Shown here piece after piece: positions 30,907 through 39,510 of a DNA stretch of 64,000 nt; position 1 is the first letter of the stretch; the number at the start of each line of letters is the position of its first letter. The position numbers and the translations under genes were made by a program. This DNA comes from Oligoflexia bacterium (GTDB lineage Bacteria; Bdellovibrionota; Bdellovibrionia; Bdellovibrionales; Bdellovibrionaceae): assembly GCA_016861345.1 (NCBI GenBank), contig BOLD01000004.1, forward strand, positions 62,001-126,000, read 5' to 3'. The notes beneath the pieces were generated by a model. It worked only from the letters and a program-made list of their open reading frames with translations. It made no database searches and was not told the origin of the DNA.

Positions 30907-31481
30907 TGCTGAACCGCCTGTATGTTGTTAATAAATTCACTCTGAAGCCGCTTGTGATCTTCGCTTGTGACGCTCGACTGCATATTGTGAGCAGCAAGCT
31001 TGGCGGCCTCGCGAATCATGTCTTCTCTGAGATGGGTTTTGGCTTTTTCAATTTCAAGCTGAGCCGCGGCCTCGGCCTCTTTGCGTATTCTTTTTGAGAG
31101 CTCTTCGGCCTCTGCCATAATGCTTGATCTTAAGTCTGCTGCCTCTGCCTTTGCTCGAGATATGCTTTCATCTGCAGTGCTCTCAAGCTTTGTGAGCTTA
31201 ACCTTAATATCAAGATGCTCTTCCTCTGCCTTCGCCCTCGCTGCTTGCGCGCGGCCAGCGGCGTGAAGATAGGCCTCTCTTCTTCCTTTGAAAAAATCCT
31301 TTACTGGTTTTTTCATAATGTAGAAAAGCCCGCCAATCATGATTGATACGTTGATAATTTGATAAATTATTGTCTTAATTGCATGTGCATCTAGGCCGTG
31401 CCCGCCGCCGTGTGCGGCATCGCTTGCTTGAGCAAGTGCGGCCAAAAGCAACAAACCACTGATAATAGCTAAATTTCTCAT
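30903..31481 (-). CDS. atpF: ATP synthase Fo b subunit
   Basis: The b subunit is the peripheral stalk linking Fo to F1. The 192-residue product has an extra N-terminal hydrophobic leader that resembles a signal peptide (AIISGLLLLAALAQASDA), a His/Gly-rich linker, the membrane anchor (about residues 36-56, IINVSIMIGGLFYIMKKPV) and a long Ala/Glu/Arg-rich coiled coil. The leader would place a second hydrophobic segment before the anchor, unlike E. coli b. It overlaps atpH by 4 bases and abuts the b' gene. The presence of both b and b' implies a heterodimeric stalk. Confidence 0.93.
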
Positions 31482-31930
31482 TAATTTACTCTCTGTTTGT
31501 TCGTGAGAAGTCTTTGACTCATTGTCTGTGAAAGCGCCGGAACTTCTTGCTGCATTTTTTGAGCAGCCTCGGCAAGCTCGCTTGCAACCTGCTTTCGTGT
31601 TTGTTCCAAAATTTTTTGTGATTCTTCTCGTGCCTTTGCGACAACGCTTTCTGCATCGCTGCTTGCGCTCGCCCTAAAAGAATCGAAAATTGTTTTAATT
31701 TCTCCGCTCACTTTGCGAGCCCTTGTTTCGTATTCCGCGCGCAAATCTTCAGCTTGTCGCTGAATTTCGGTGGCAACATCTTCGCTGCCTTTTGTTTGAT
31801 GGTCTCTTTTTTCGTGCAATTCTGCATACGGCTTGAAGACGTAGTTAACTAGAACCACAATTGTGAAGACAAAAATAAGAAATTGAAAAGCAAGTGTATG
31901 ATCGATTCCGAGCTGATGAATAATAGCCAT
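31481..31930 (-). CDS. atpF': ATP synthase Fo b' subunit
   Basis: The second b-type stalk subunit has 149 residues, with a membrane helix (about 11-30, LAFQFLIFVFTIVVLVNYVFKPY) and a long charged coiled coil. I prefer ATG 31930. An in-frame ATG at 31972 would add 14 residues, but the codons between overlap a hairpin and a possible promoter. The only ribosome-site-like sequence (GTGGGG) lies 11 bases before 31930, inside the 3' arm of that hairpin. It heads the atpF'FHAGDC operon. Genes for a and c are about 20 kb away, on the other side of oriC. Confidence 0.85.
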   Translation of the reverse strand: MAIIHQLGIDHTLAFQFLIFVFTIVVLVNYVFKPYAELHEKRDHQTKGSEDVATEIQRQAEDLRAEYETRARKVSGEIKTIFDSFRASASSDAESVVAKAREESQKILEQTRKQVASELAEAAQKMQQEVPALSQTMSQRLLTNKQRVN

Positions 31931-31941
31931 CTGGTATTTTA

Positions 31942-31992
31942 CCCCACTTTGGAAGTCAGTGGGGGATATCATTCATCAGAACTTAAGGTCAA
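31942..31992 (-). promoter_or_regulatory. Leader hairpin and possible promoter of the atpF'FHAGDC operon
   Basis: On the minus strand TTGACC (31992-31987) could be a -35 box with a poor -10 (TGATAT, about 31971-31966). It is followed by a 7-bp hairpin, CCCCACT (31964-31958) with AGTGGGG (31948-31942) around a 9-base loop. The GGGG of the second arm is the only plausible ribosome-binding sequence before ATG 31930, so folding would mask it. Confidence 0.35.
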
Positions 31993-32009
31993 GAATTTTG
32001 GATTTAAGC

Positions 32010-32372
32010 CTAAGTTTTAGGCATATAAGAGGCGCCCTCAAAAACAACGCCCTCATCAATGCGCAGGCTGGGCGACGTCACCGTTCCCTTAAACACGGCC
32101 GGCGGATGCATAATTACTCGGCGCCGCGCAAAAAGGTTTCCTTCAACTCTGCCGCTAATAATTATGGTTTCTGCTTCGATCTCGGCAAAGACTAACGCGC
32201 CACGATTAATGACAATCGTATCCTTCGTGAAAATTTCTCCCCGAAACTCTCCCCCAATCTGAACCGTCCCCTCAAAGGTCAGCTTCCCCTCAAAGTGCGC
32301 CCCGCTATCCAAGATGGCCGTTACATGACCAAGAGATTCTGTTTCAATGGGTAGGTCGATTAGCTCTGACAT
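32010..32372 (-). CDS. Bactofilin
   Basis: Bactofilins are self-assembling beta-helix filament proteins used in cell shape and in positioning chromosome-segregation proteins. The 120-residue product has the central right-handed beta-helix repeats (GHVTAILDSGAHFEGKLTFEGTVQIGGEFRGEIF onward) with short polar tails, the standard size. Its start overlaps the parB stop by 13 bases, so it is translated from the parAB transcript. In Myxococcus, bactofilin filaments are known to hold ParABS components near the poles, and that makes a segregation role plausible here. Confidence 0.92.
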   Translation of the reverse strand: MSELIDLPIETESLGHVTAILDSGAHFEGKLTFEGTVQIGGEFRGEIFTKDTIVINRGALVFAEIEAETIIISGRVEGNLFARRRVIMHPPAVFKGTVTSPSLRIDEGVVFEGASYMPKT

Positions 32373-33352
32373 CCAGCCTTAATCCTTTCAATGATTTGCG
32401 TTAATCCATCATCTGTATAAAACTGAATCGTAATTTTTCCGCGCCCATCCTTATATTCAATCCCAACCTTGGTTCCCAAGGCCTTTTGCAAATCTTCAGA
32501 TAGCCCATCTATGAGTTTCATTTTTAAATTTTCCCTAGGCGCCAGAGTCTGGGCGACCTCTTGTTTTTTCTCCTTAATATTATTGACCGCTTTTTCAAGC
32601 TTTCGAACGCTCATTTGATTCGCCACAGCTTGGGCTGCCATCTGCGACATCTGCTCCGCACTGTCGAGTGACAGAATAACCTTGGCATGCCCCGCGCTCA
32701 GCTCGCCCTTAACAACAAGGTCTCTGACGTCTTTGGGTAGCGCCAACAGTCTCATCGAGTTTGCAACTGTCGCGCGATCTTTTCCAACCTTCTCTGCAAT
32801 TTGCTGCTGAGTTAAATGAAACTCAGCGCCCAGCTTGTGGTAGGCCTCAGCCTCTTCAATGGGGTTTAGGTCCTCTCGTTGAATGTTCTCAATGATGGCA
32901 AGCTCAAGGGTCTCTTTGTTGCTCAGTGTTTTAAGAATGACAGGAACCTCGTGTAGGCCAGCTAATTGGGCCGCCCTCCATCTTCTTTCTCCGGCAATGA
33001 TTTCAAGCTTCCCGTTTTGATTTTTGCGAGCAACGATTGGCTGCAAAATTCCATTTTGTCGAATTGATTGTGCAAGTTCCTCTAGCTTTTCTTTTTCAAA
33101 ATTTTGTCGGGGCTGAAAAACTGAGGCCTGCAGCTTATCGATACCCACGCTCCAGATGCGCGCCTCTGGCGCAACGGTTGCCTGCACTGTGGCTGCCGGG
33201 GCCCGCTGAGGCTCCTGCTTAAATCCAGTTGTTGGGGGAAGTGCGACTGGGGCCTCAGAAAGAACATCTTCTTTTGCCGTCCCCCCAAGCAAAGATCCAA
33301 GACCCCGTCCAAGTCTTTTTTTGTTTGATGATTCATTAATAAGGTCAGACAT
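32360..33352 (-). CDS. parB: ParB chromosome-partitioning protein
   Basis: ParB binds parS sites near the origin, spreads along DNA as a CTP-dependent clamp and recruits ParA. The 330-residue product has a disordered N-terminal region, the CTPase/ParB motif region (EIIAGERRWRAAQLAG about residues 120-135), the HTH that reads parS (LTQQQIAEKVGKDRATVANSMRLL) and a C-terminal dimerisation domain. It directly follows parA. Two parS palindromes lie close by at 34269 and 34809. Confidence 0.97.
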   Translation of the reverse strand: MSDLINESSNKKRLGRGLGSLLGGTAKEDVLSEAPVALPPTTGFKQEPQRAPAATVQATVAPEARIWSVGIDKLQASVFQPRQNFEKEKLEELAQSIRQNGILQPIVARKNQNGKLEIIAGERRWRAAQLAGLHEVPVILKTLSNKETLELAIIENIQREDLNPIEEAEAYHKLGAEFHLTQQQIAEKVGKDRATVANSMRLLALPKDVRDLVVKGELSAGHAKVILSLDSAEQMSQMAAQAVANQMSVRKLEKAVNNIKEKKQEVAQTLAPRENLKMKLIDGLSEDLQKALGTKVGIEYKDGRGKITIQFYTDDGLTQIIERIKAGCQS

Positions 33353-34192
33353 TTAGATCTCCATATATCTTACGCTGTTGATTGCTTCTGGTTTTTGCTG
33401 TGCTGGTCTTTGCTCTTGTGCTGAGCTATGATTGCGAGCAACCAGCTCCTGTGCAAGCTCCTGGTATTTAACCGCTCCCGGTGATTTTGAATCGTAACCA
33501 AAAATGCTGAGCCCGTGACTGGGGGCCTCACTGAGGCGCACATTTCGAGGAATAATTGCAGAGAAAACCTTATCGCCAAAGTGTGTTTTGATTTCGCTGA
33601 CCACCTGGTGGCTTAGGTTATTTCTTGTATCAAACATTGTGAGAACAATTCCCTCTATATGAAGGCCTGGGTTGAGATTCTTTTTTATAATTCCGGCTGT
33701 GTTTAAAAGCTGGCTCAGCCCCTCGAGCGCATAATATTCACACTGAAGCGGAACGAGAAAGCTGTTGGCCGCCGTTAGCGCATTTAATGTCAGTAGGCCC
33801 AGGGACGGGGGGCAGTCTATTAGAATAAAATCGTAATTTGGGGCCACCTGTGAAATTGCTGCTTTGAGTCGAAACTCTCTTTGTGGCATATCAACTAGCT
33901 CAATCTCGGCTCCAACAAGGTCAGGATTTGCACCGACAACGTGTAGGTAGTCATTTTGAGTACGCTGAATAGTCTGCTCGATTGTTTTTTCACCAATCAA
34001 CACATGATATGAGTTTGCATCCTGAAATTCATGTCTTTTAATTCCAAGGCCGCTAGAGGCATTCCCCTGTGGGTCAAGATCTATTAGGAGAACTCTCTTT
34101 TTCATGGCCGCAAGAGCTGATGAGAGATTAACCGATGTTGTTGTTTTTCCTACTCCGCCCTTTTGATTGGCGATACAAATCGTTTTTGCCAT
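33353..34192 (-). CDS. parA: ParA/Soj chromosome-partitioning ATPase
   Basis: ParA forms nucleoid-bound ATP dimers that move ParB-parS complexes. The 279-residue product begins AKTICIANQKGGVGKTTTSVNLSSALA with the deviant Walker A (KGGVGKTT), followed by LLIDLDPQGNASSGLG and FILIDCPPSLGLLTLNAL. The last 30 residues are Gln/Ala-rich. GGAGG precedes the ATG. It heads the parA-parB-bactofilin operon, and a parS site lies 77 bases upstream of its start. Confidence 0.97.
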   Translation of the reverse strand: MAKTICIANQKGGVGKTTTSVNLSSALAAMKKRVLLIDLDPQGNASSGLGIKRHEFQDANSYHVLIGEKTIEQTIQRTQNDYLHVVGANPDLVGAEIELVDMPQREFRLKAAISQVAPNYDFILIDCPPSLGLLTLNALTAANSFLVPLQCEYYALEGLSQLLNTAGIIKKNLNPGLHIEGIVLTMFDTRNNLSHQVVSEIKTHFGDKVFSAIIPRNVRLSEAPSHGLSIFGYDSKSPGAVKYQELAQELVARNHSSAQEQRPAQQKPEAINSVRYMEI

Positions 34193-34268
34193 GATACCTC
34201 CAAGTAAATTGGAAAAATAAGTTCGCCTAGAAAGTTTTTTTATTCAAGGTTTTTCAGAATTATTCCGA

Positions 34269-34284
34269 TGTTCCACGTGGAACA
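34269..34284. promoter_or_regulatory. parS centromere-like site 1
   Basis: TGTTCCACGTGGAACA is a perfect 16-bp palindrome that differs from the widespread parS consensus TGTTTCACGTGAAACA by one symmetric pair. It lies 77 bases upstream of parA, and its last base is the first base of the ATG of the divergent lipoprotein gene. Confidence 0.9.
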
Positions 34285-34808
34285 TGGGACGAGACCTATA
34301 CTATCTTATTATAATATCAATATTTTCCCTGCTGCATCTCGGGTGTGATCGGCCGCATCCAAATCCCGAGTTGCTTGATCCAATATACTCAGACATGAAA
34401 AAACAGGAGTCCGCTTATAGAGCAGATGCTGAGGCAGAGAAAAAAACCCTGGCGGAACATGAGGGCGCACTAAAGACGGCCGTCCCTCAAACTGGGCAAA
34501 TAAAATTTGCGCAAAAGAGGTACTATGAATCGCTTGCCAGGTACGAGCGGCTTAAGCAAATGGAGCTGTACTGGGGTGTTCGAGCTCAGTCGAGAAAAGA
34601 GCACGCTATGCGTGAGTACCTAAAGGCGTACTCAAATGGCGAGGACTGGCCAAGCCAGGAAGAGGTCAAGGAATATAAGTCATTTCAGAGCGCCCAAAAA
34701 CCAGCGCGCCAATGGAAGCTAGAAGATCGCATGGCCGAGTTAGGCTTAGACCCAAAAATAAAAAAGGGAGATGGTGGCAGGGGGGAGGGCACCGGGTCCG
34801 GAAAGTAA
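34284..34808 (+). CDS. Small lipoprotein flanked by two parS sites
   Basis: The family is not recognised. The 174-residue product has a lipoprotein signal (membrane segment YYLIIISIFSLLHLGC, lipobox LHLGC, Cys21). The mature part is charged and helical (coiled coil about residues 35-100, rich in Lys, Glu and Arg). The tail is Gly-rich. The ATG begins on the last base of parS site 1, and no good Shine-Dalgarno is present apart from GTGGA inside the palindrome. parS site 2 starts one base after its stop. ParB loaded on either site could therefore cover the whole gene and its promoter. Confidence 0.7.
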   Translation: MGRDLYYLIIISIFSLLHLGCDRPHPNPELLDPIYSDMKKQESAYRADAEAEKKTLAEHEGALKTAVPQTGQIKFAQKRYYESLARYERLKQMELYWGVRAQSRKEHAMREYLKAYSNGEDWPSQEEVKEYKSFQSAQKPARQWKLEDRMAELGLDPKIKKGDGGRGEGTGSGK

Positions 34809-34824
34809 TGTTCTACGTAGAACA
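34809..34824. promoter_or_regulatory. parS centromere-like site 2
   Basis: TGTTCTACGTAGAACA is a perfect 16-bp palindrome related to site 1, with one further symmetric change (C-A to T-A). It fills the gap between the convergent lipoprotein gene and rsmG. Two sites about 540 bases apart beside parAB are typical of an origin-proximal partition locus. The T/A variant may bind ParB more weakly. Confidence 0.8.
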
Positions 34825-34837
34825 ATTACCACAAGCC

Positions 34838-35578
34838 CTAGTCCGCGATCTTGTCCGTCTTCACAACTGCAAACTTAATCTCACCGAGCGATAGTCTGTA
34901 CTCGCCAACTAGCCCAGGGGTCCAAAACGAACAGAGCTGGGTAGGAATTGAGGCGATTTCCGTTGCCCACCCTTCGCCCTTAAGATGATATAGCTTGCCG
35001 CCCATCACAACCTGCTTGCGCGTCATAAGAAGAAGTTTTGCAATTCCAGTGACCCCTCTCGACATCGCAAATTTAATAGACTTTTCTGGGAGCGACTCAA
35101 TGGTGCGCCCTATAACGCTGCAATTCTTCAAATCACAGGCCGCCACCGCTATTTTCAGAAACTCAACCTTTTTCTGGTCTGCTTCAACAAGAAAAACTTT
35201 AGTCTTGGGGTTCAGAATTGCGTAAACAATACCCGGAAACCCACTTCCCGAGCCAAGATCATATATTTCGTCTACAATAGCTGATGACGCAATGAGTTGT
35301 GACGCAATTATCGAGTCCGCAAAAAAAAGGGCATCTACAAGCGGTAACGATTTTGCCGAAATAAGGTCCATCGTTTTATTGTGCTTTATGAGCTCCCCAT
35401 GAAACTTTTTAAATTTCAGCTTTTGCACATCTGTGAGATCAGAAAACCATGTTTCAATTCTCCATGGATATCCGGCATTCTCTGGGCCCGTATCTTTAAC
35501 TTTATTTTTGTCACGTCGCGAATCTGTCGTGACGACTTTAGATGCAGAATCCTTCGCGCTATTTGCTCTGTTTCCCAA
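34838..35578 (-). CDS. rsmG: RsmG 16S rRNA m7G527 methyltransferase
   Basis: RsmG methylates G527 of 16S rRNA using S-adenosylmethionine. The 246-residue product has the family core: KHNKTMDLISAKSLPLVDALFFADSI, the SAM-binding IYDLGSGSGFPGIVYAI, VEADQKKVEFLK and MSRGVTGIAKLL. An N-terminal basic extension of about 35 residues is unusual. TTG 35578 is preferred because GAGGAG lies 7 bases upstream. GTG 35593 has no ribosome site. Either way the gene overlaps the mnmG 3' end by 20 or more bases, the classic gidA-gidB pairing. Confidence 0.92.
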   Translation of the reverse strand: MGNRANSAKDSASKVVTTDSRRDKNKVKDTGPENAGYPWRIETWFSDLTDVQKLKFKKFHGELIKHNKTMDLISAKSLPLVDALFFADSIIASQLIASSAIVDEIYDLGSGSGFPGIVYAILNPKTKVFLVEADQKKVEFLKIAVAACDLKNCSVIGRTIESLPEKSIKFAMSRGVTGIAKLLLMTRKQVVMGGKLYHLKGEGWATEIASIPTQLCSFWTPGLVGEYRLSLGEIKFAVVKTDKIAD

Positions 35579-37460
35579 GCGGCAACTCCTCACCGGCTAA
35601 TCTACGAGATTTCAAATATATCATGATCGCTTGGATAGCTGAAGGGTTTACTCCACTGATGCGTTGGGCTTGGCCTAAAGTACGAGGCCGTATGCGTGAC
35701 AACTTTTCTGTTTCCTCGGTCGAAAGACCCTTGATATCAGAATAAGAAATGTGGTCTGGCAAAATCAAACCCTCCAGGCGTCGAGTTTGTTCAATAAGTT
35801 CATTTTGCTTTTTAATATAACCCGCATACTTCACCTGAATTTCCACTGGCTCACAAACGTTGGGGTCTAAATCAATATCAAATCCAAGTGACGCCAAACT
35901 TTGCGAGTCGACCTCCGCACGGCGAAGAAGCTCTTCATAGGAGACCGATTTCAGAAGCGGGCTTGTTTTTAGAGATAAAAGTTTTTCCTGTGTTTCCGCA
36001 TTCGGGTAAATTTTTGTATTCTGGAGCTTCTCGTGCAAATCTTGTCGTCTTTGGCGAAGATCATTTAAAAGATCCACGGCCTCGGCCCCATGAAGTCCAA
36101 TTTTTATAGAGAGATCCGCCAGACGATCAATGGTGTTGTCTTCGCGCAAAACAAGCCGGTGTTCCGCTCTCGAGGTGAACATTCGATAGGGTTCTCTTGT
36201 GCCTTTTGTAACAAGGTCATCAATTAAGACGCCGATGTAGGCCTGATCTCTGTTTAAAACAAACTCTGGTCTGTTTAAAATGGCGTGAGCCGCATTGATG
36301 CCCGCAACAAATCCTTGGGCTGCGGCCTCTTCATATCCGCTCGTGCCATTAATTTGCCCGGCTAAAAACAATCTTTGAATCGGTCGAGTTTCAAGGCGAT
36401 GCCAGATTTGCGTCGGCTCAAAATAATCGTACTCAACTGCGTAGCCGTAACGAACGACCTGAACATTTTCAAGGCCGGGAATGGTTCTTAAAAACTGATC
36501 CTGCACCTCAAGTGGAAGGCTCGTTGATATTCCCTGTAAGTAAATAAGGTCGCTGTCTAATCCCTCTGGTTCAAGAAATGTTTGATGAGAGTCCCTGTCT
36601 GCAAATCGAACAACCTTATCTTCAATGCTTGGGCAATATCGGGGTCCGACCCCTTCGATGATCCCACAGTACATGGGCGATAGATGCAGATTGTTTCGGA
36701 TAATTTCGTGGGTTTTTTCTGTCGTACGAGACAGGTAGCAAGCGATTTGATCAAGCTGGTAGGCATGTGGTGATTTAAAACTAAACGGATAAAACCGATC
36801 ATCTCCAAACTGTGGAATTGTCTTTGACCAATCAATACTGTCTTTGTGTAGACGCGCAGGAGTACCCGTTTTTAAACGCTTCACTTCAAACCCGGCCTCA
36901 AGCAGTTGATCAGATAAACCGTGTGATGCTTGATCACCAATGCGTCCGCCAGGAGTTTGGGTCATTCCAACATGCATGACTCCGTTTAAAAAAGTGCCGG
37001 TCGTAAGAACAACTGCCTTTGAGCGAATTTCAGAACCATCTTGAAGAACAACGCCCTCACACGTTTTGCCGTTTAAAAGAACTTTTTTAACTTCACCCTG
37101 CAAAACCGCCAGGTGCTTTTCATTTTGGAGCGCCTTTTTCATGAAAGCAGAGTACTTGTGTTTATCGCTTTGCACTCGGCTGCCGCGTACCGCAGGCCCT
37201 TTTCTCGAGTTTAATCTTTTAAATTGAATGCAGGTGGCGTCCGCAGCGAGGCCCATTTCTCCGCCAAGCACATCGATCTCTCGAACCATGTGACCTTTTG
37301 CAAGTCCTCCGATTGAGGGGTTGCAGCTCATATAACCAATGCGGTCTGTATTTGTTGTGACCATCAGTGTTTTTAATCCAAGGCGCGCGCCCACAAGGCA
37401 GGCCTCTATTCCTGCATGTCCGGCGCCAACAACAATTAAGTCATAATCATAGAGACTCAT
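35559..37460 (-). CDS. mnmG: MnmG (GidA) tRNA uridine-5-carboxymethylaminomethyl modification enzyme
   Basis: MnmG with MnmE modifies wobble U34 of several tRNAs. The 633-residue product has the FAD-binding N-terminus (YDLIVVGAGHAGIEACLVGARLG), the conserved SCNPSIGGLAKGHMVREIDVLGGEMG with a catalytic-region cysteine, the second signature GTSGYEEAAAQGFVAGINAA and the C-terminal helical domain for MnmE and tRNA. It lies between mnmE (18 bases upstream) and rsmG, the usual near-origin order. Confidence 0.98.
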   Translation of the reverse strand: MSLYDYDLIVVGAGHAGIEACLVGARLGLKTLMVTTNTDRIGYMSCNPSIGGLAKGHMVREIDVLGGEMGLAADATCIQFKRLNSRKGPAVRGSRVQSDKHKYSAFMKKALQNEKHLAVLQGEVKKVLLNGKTCEGVVLQDGSEIRSKAVVLTTGTFLNGVMHVGMTQTPGGRIGDQASHGLSDQLLEAGFEVKRLKTGTPARLHKDSIDWSKTIPQFGDDRFYPFSFKSPHAYQLDQIACYLSRTTEKTHEIIRNNLHLSPMYCGIIEGVGPRYCPSIEDKVVRFADRDSHQTFLEPEGLDSDLIYLQGISTSLPLEVQDQFLRTIPGLENVQVVRYGYAVEYDYFEPTQIWHRLETRPIQRLFLAGQINGTSGYEEAAAQGFVAGINAAHAILNRPEFVLNRDQAYIGVLIDDLVTKGTREPYRMFTSRAEHRLVLREDNTIDRLADLSIKIGLHGAEAVDLLNDLRQRRQDLHEKLQNTKIYPNAETQEKLLSLKTSPLLKSVSYEELLRRAEVDSQSLASLGFDIDLDPNVCEPVEIQVKYAGYIKKQNELIEQTRRLEGLILPDHISYSDIKGLSTEETEKLSRIRPRTLGQAQRISGVNPSAIQAIMIYLKSRRLAGEELPLGKQSK

Positions 37461-37478
37461 ATGAATCCACCACTTGGA

Positions 37479-38906
37479 TTATTTTCCGATGCAAAATTCC
37501 TTAAACACTCGATCCATAATTTGATCATCAAATCGTTTCCCCAGGATTTCCTGTATCAGGATAAGCGCTTGCTTTAACTCAAGGGCAATAAACTCGGCGC
37601 TAGAATCCTGACTAACAAGCTCACGGGCTGCGCGAATCAAAGCTTCGACCTTAACTAGGTTTTCAAAGTGTCGCGTCTGCATAATCAAAGTTTGATCTTC
37701 AATCTGAGACATCTCGACGTGCTTTGAAAGCGCATTCCTGAGGCTATCAACACTCTTTTTATCGAAAGTAGAAACAAAGAAAACCCTCTCCTTAAAAAAT
37801 TGCTCAGGGTTGGCTATACGACTGAAAAAATTACTTAAACTTGGACTCTTCTTAAGGATTTGGGTGGCCTTCTGGGTGTCCCCACCAATGAGATCAAGTT
37901 TGTTTCCGATTAAAAAAACCTTATCTGTGGGGTAGGCCTCAAGTATTTTGGCCTCTTCCTCAGAAAACTCACGAGAAACATCAAAGGCAAAAAGAATGTA
38001 ATCGGCCTCTTTCTGGCGCAAAAGACTTTTCTGTATTCCGATTTTTTCGACCTTATCCTGAGCCTCTCTCAGGCCTGCCGTATCCGAGAGAAGCACGCGA
38101 ACTCCCCCAAGAATAAATGCGCCCTCAACCAGATCTCTGGTTGTTCCAGGAACATCGGTGACGATCGCCTTTTCTTCTCCCATCAGGCTGTTGAGTAAGC
38201 TTGATTTACCAACATTAGGAACTCCCGCAAGCGCTATCTGCAGCCCTTCGCGCAAAATCCGGCCCGCGGTGTAGCTTTTCATTAAATCGTCAACGCTGGT
38301 TTTAATCTTGCTCAATCGAAGCTTTAATTCATCGCTTGAGACGATCTCAATTCCCTCTTGAGAAAAATCAATACTGGCCTCAAGATGAGCCAAACACCAA
38401 GTTAATTCATTTTCAATATTCTCAACAACCTCAGATAGTCCACCCTTAAGCTGGCGCAGTGATTGTTGGGCAGATTGCTGAGTTTGACTTTCGATCATGC
38501 TGAGCACGCTTTCAGCCTGAACGAGATCAAGCTTCCCATTCATAAATGCCCGGTAAGTAAACTCACCTCTCTCGGCAAGTCGGGCACCGGAGGTAACTAA
38601 TTCTTTTAAAATCCATTGAACAAGAATGGGATTTCCGTGACAGGAGATCTCAACGACCTCTTCGCCTGTAAAAGATTTTGAGCCCAAAAAAGGAAGGGCC
38701 AAAACTTCGTCGATCTCGACCTGCTGATCTTTTGTTGTGAGTGTTCCAAAGTAGGCTTTATGAGATTCTGGGTTTTTTGGTAAAAAGCGGCAAAGGGCTC
38801 TTGAAACATCAAGTGCGCGGGGGCCGCTAACGCGAATAACAGAAATGCCCCCGTGACCCTGCGGAGTTGAAACAGCACAGATAGTGTCTTTGTCTCTTTG
38901 TAACAT
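37479..38906 (-). CDS. mnmE: MnmE (TrmE) tRNA modification GTPase
   Basis: MnmE is the GTPase partner of MnmG. The 475-residue product has the N-terminal tetrahydrofolate-binding domain (CAVSTPQGHGGISVIRVSGP), a helical domain, and an inserted G domain with G1 AGVPNVGKSSLLNSLMG, G3 DTAGLRE and G4 NKLD. It ends in CIGK, the C-terminal C-(I/L/V)-G-K motif with the catalytic cysteine. It lies 22 bases after the Jag-like gene. Confidence 0.98.
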   Translation of the reverse strand: MLQRDKDTICAVSTPQGHGGISVIRVSGPRALDVSRALCRFLPKNPESHKAYFGTLTTKDQQVEIDEVLALPFLGSKSFTGEEVVEISCHGNPILVQWILKELVTSGARLAERGEFTYRAFMNGKLDLVQAESVLSMIESQTQQSAQQSLRQLKGGLSEVVENIENELTWCLAHLEASIDFSQEGIEIVSSDELKLRLSKIKTSVDDLMKSYTAGRILREGLQIALAGVPNVGKSSLLNSLMGEEKAIVTDVPGTTRDLVEGAFILGGVRVLLSDTAGLREAQDKVEKIGIQKSLLRQKEADYILFAFDVSREFSEEEAKILEAYPTDKVFLIGNKLDLIGGDTQKATQILKKSPSLSNFFSRIANPEQFFKERVFFVSTFDKKSVDSLRNALSKHVEMSQIEDQTLIMQTRHFENLVKVEALIRAARELVSQDSSAEFIALELKQALILIQEILGKRFDDQIMDRVFKEFCIGK

Positions 38907-38928
38907 CCGCAGCTCTTTTTATAAAAAA

Positions 38929-39492
38929 TTAATCGTTAGAATACTGCTCTTCGCGCTGATCTTGTCCGCCGCCATTTTTAACGGGGTAGATTTTGATCTT
39001 CTTAAACAGACCGTCACCGATTGATCGACTGCGAACGCGAGTGTCATTTGCTAAGTATTGATGAATGATTTTGCGATCTTTTGGCGGAAGCGCTCTGAAA
39101 TAAACCGACTTTCCCTTTTCAAGCGCAATATTTTTAAGCTTCTCCGCAAGATCGACAAGGGCCTGGCTCGACTCTTCTCGATAACCATTACAGTCCACCA
39201 AAACATTGGTGCGGTCATCTGGAAGATGGTGCTGAATAACCCGCTTAACAAACAACTGAAGGGCATCAATCATCTGTCCTTCGTTCTCTTTTAATAGGTC
39301 TTCGTCGTCGCCAGAAAATTCAATGTGAAGTTGGGGCTCGCCCTTGTCATCAGTTTCCAGCTTCATGTTAAACTCAAGGTCAAGGTGAGCTTTTTCAATA
39401 AGTCCCGATAGGGTTTCGCTTGCTAGCGTTTCAACTTCACTATTGCCTTCTTTTTTCTTTCCACCGAAAAGTTTGCTGAAAAATCCAGACAT
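38929..39492 (-). CDS. Jag/KhpB-like RNA-binding protein (KH plus R3H)
   Basis: KhpB/Jag proteins bind RNA and affect cell division and envelope synthesis, and the gene is usually next to yidC, as here. The 187-residue product has a short N-terminal segment (GFFSKLFGGKKKEG, recalling the Jag N-terminal helix), a KH-like domain (LHIEFSGDDEDLLKENEGQMIDALQLFVKRVI) and a C-terminal R3H domain (RALPPKDRKIIHQYLANDTRVRSRSIGDGLFKKIKI). ATG 39492 is preferred to ATG 39498 because AGGAGG is 7 bases before the former and only 1 before the latter. Confidence 0.88.
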   Translation of the reverse strand: MSGFFSKLFGGKKKEGNSEVETLASETLSGLIEKAHLDLEFNMKLETDDKGEPQLHIEFSGDDEDLLKENEGQMIDALQLFVKRVIQHHLPDDRTNVLVDCNGYREESSQALVDLAEKLKNIALEKGKSVYFRALPPKDRKIIHQYLANDTRVRSRSIGDGLFKKIKIYPVKNGGGQDQREEQYSND

Positions 39493-39510
39493 GTTCATTC
39501 CTCCTGTAAA

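Noticed and set aside
34712..34894. A 60-codon plus-strand frame overlapping the lipoprotein 3' end and parS site 2
   Set aside because: It overlaps a better-supported gene in another frame, crosses the parS palindrome and has no ribosome site.
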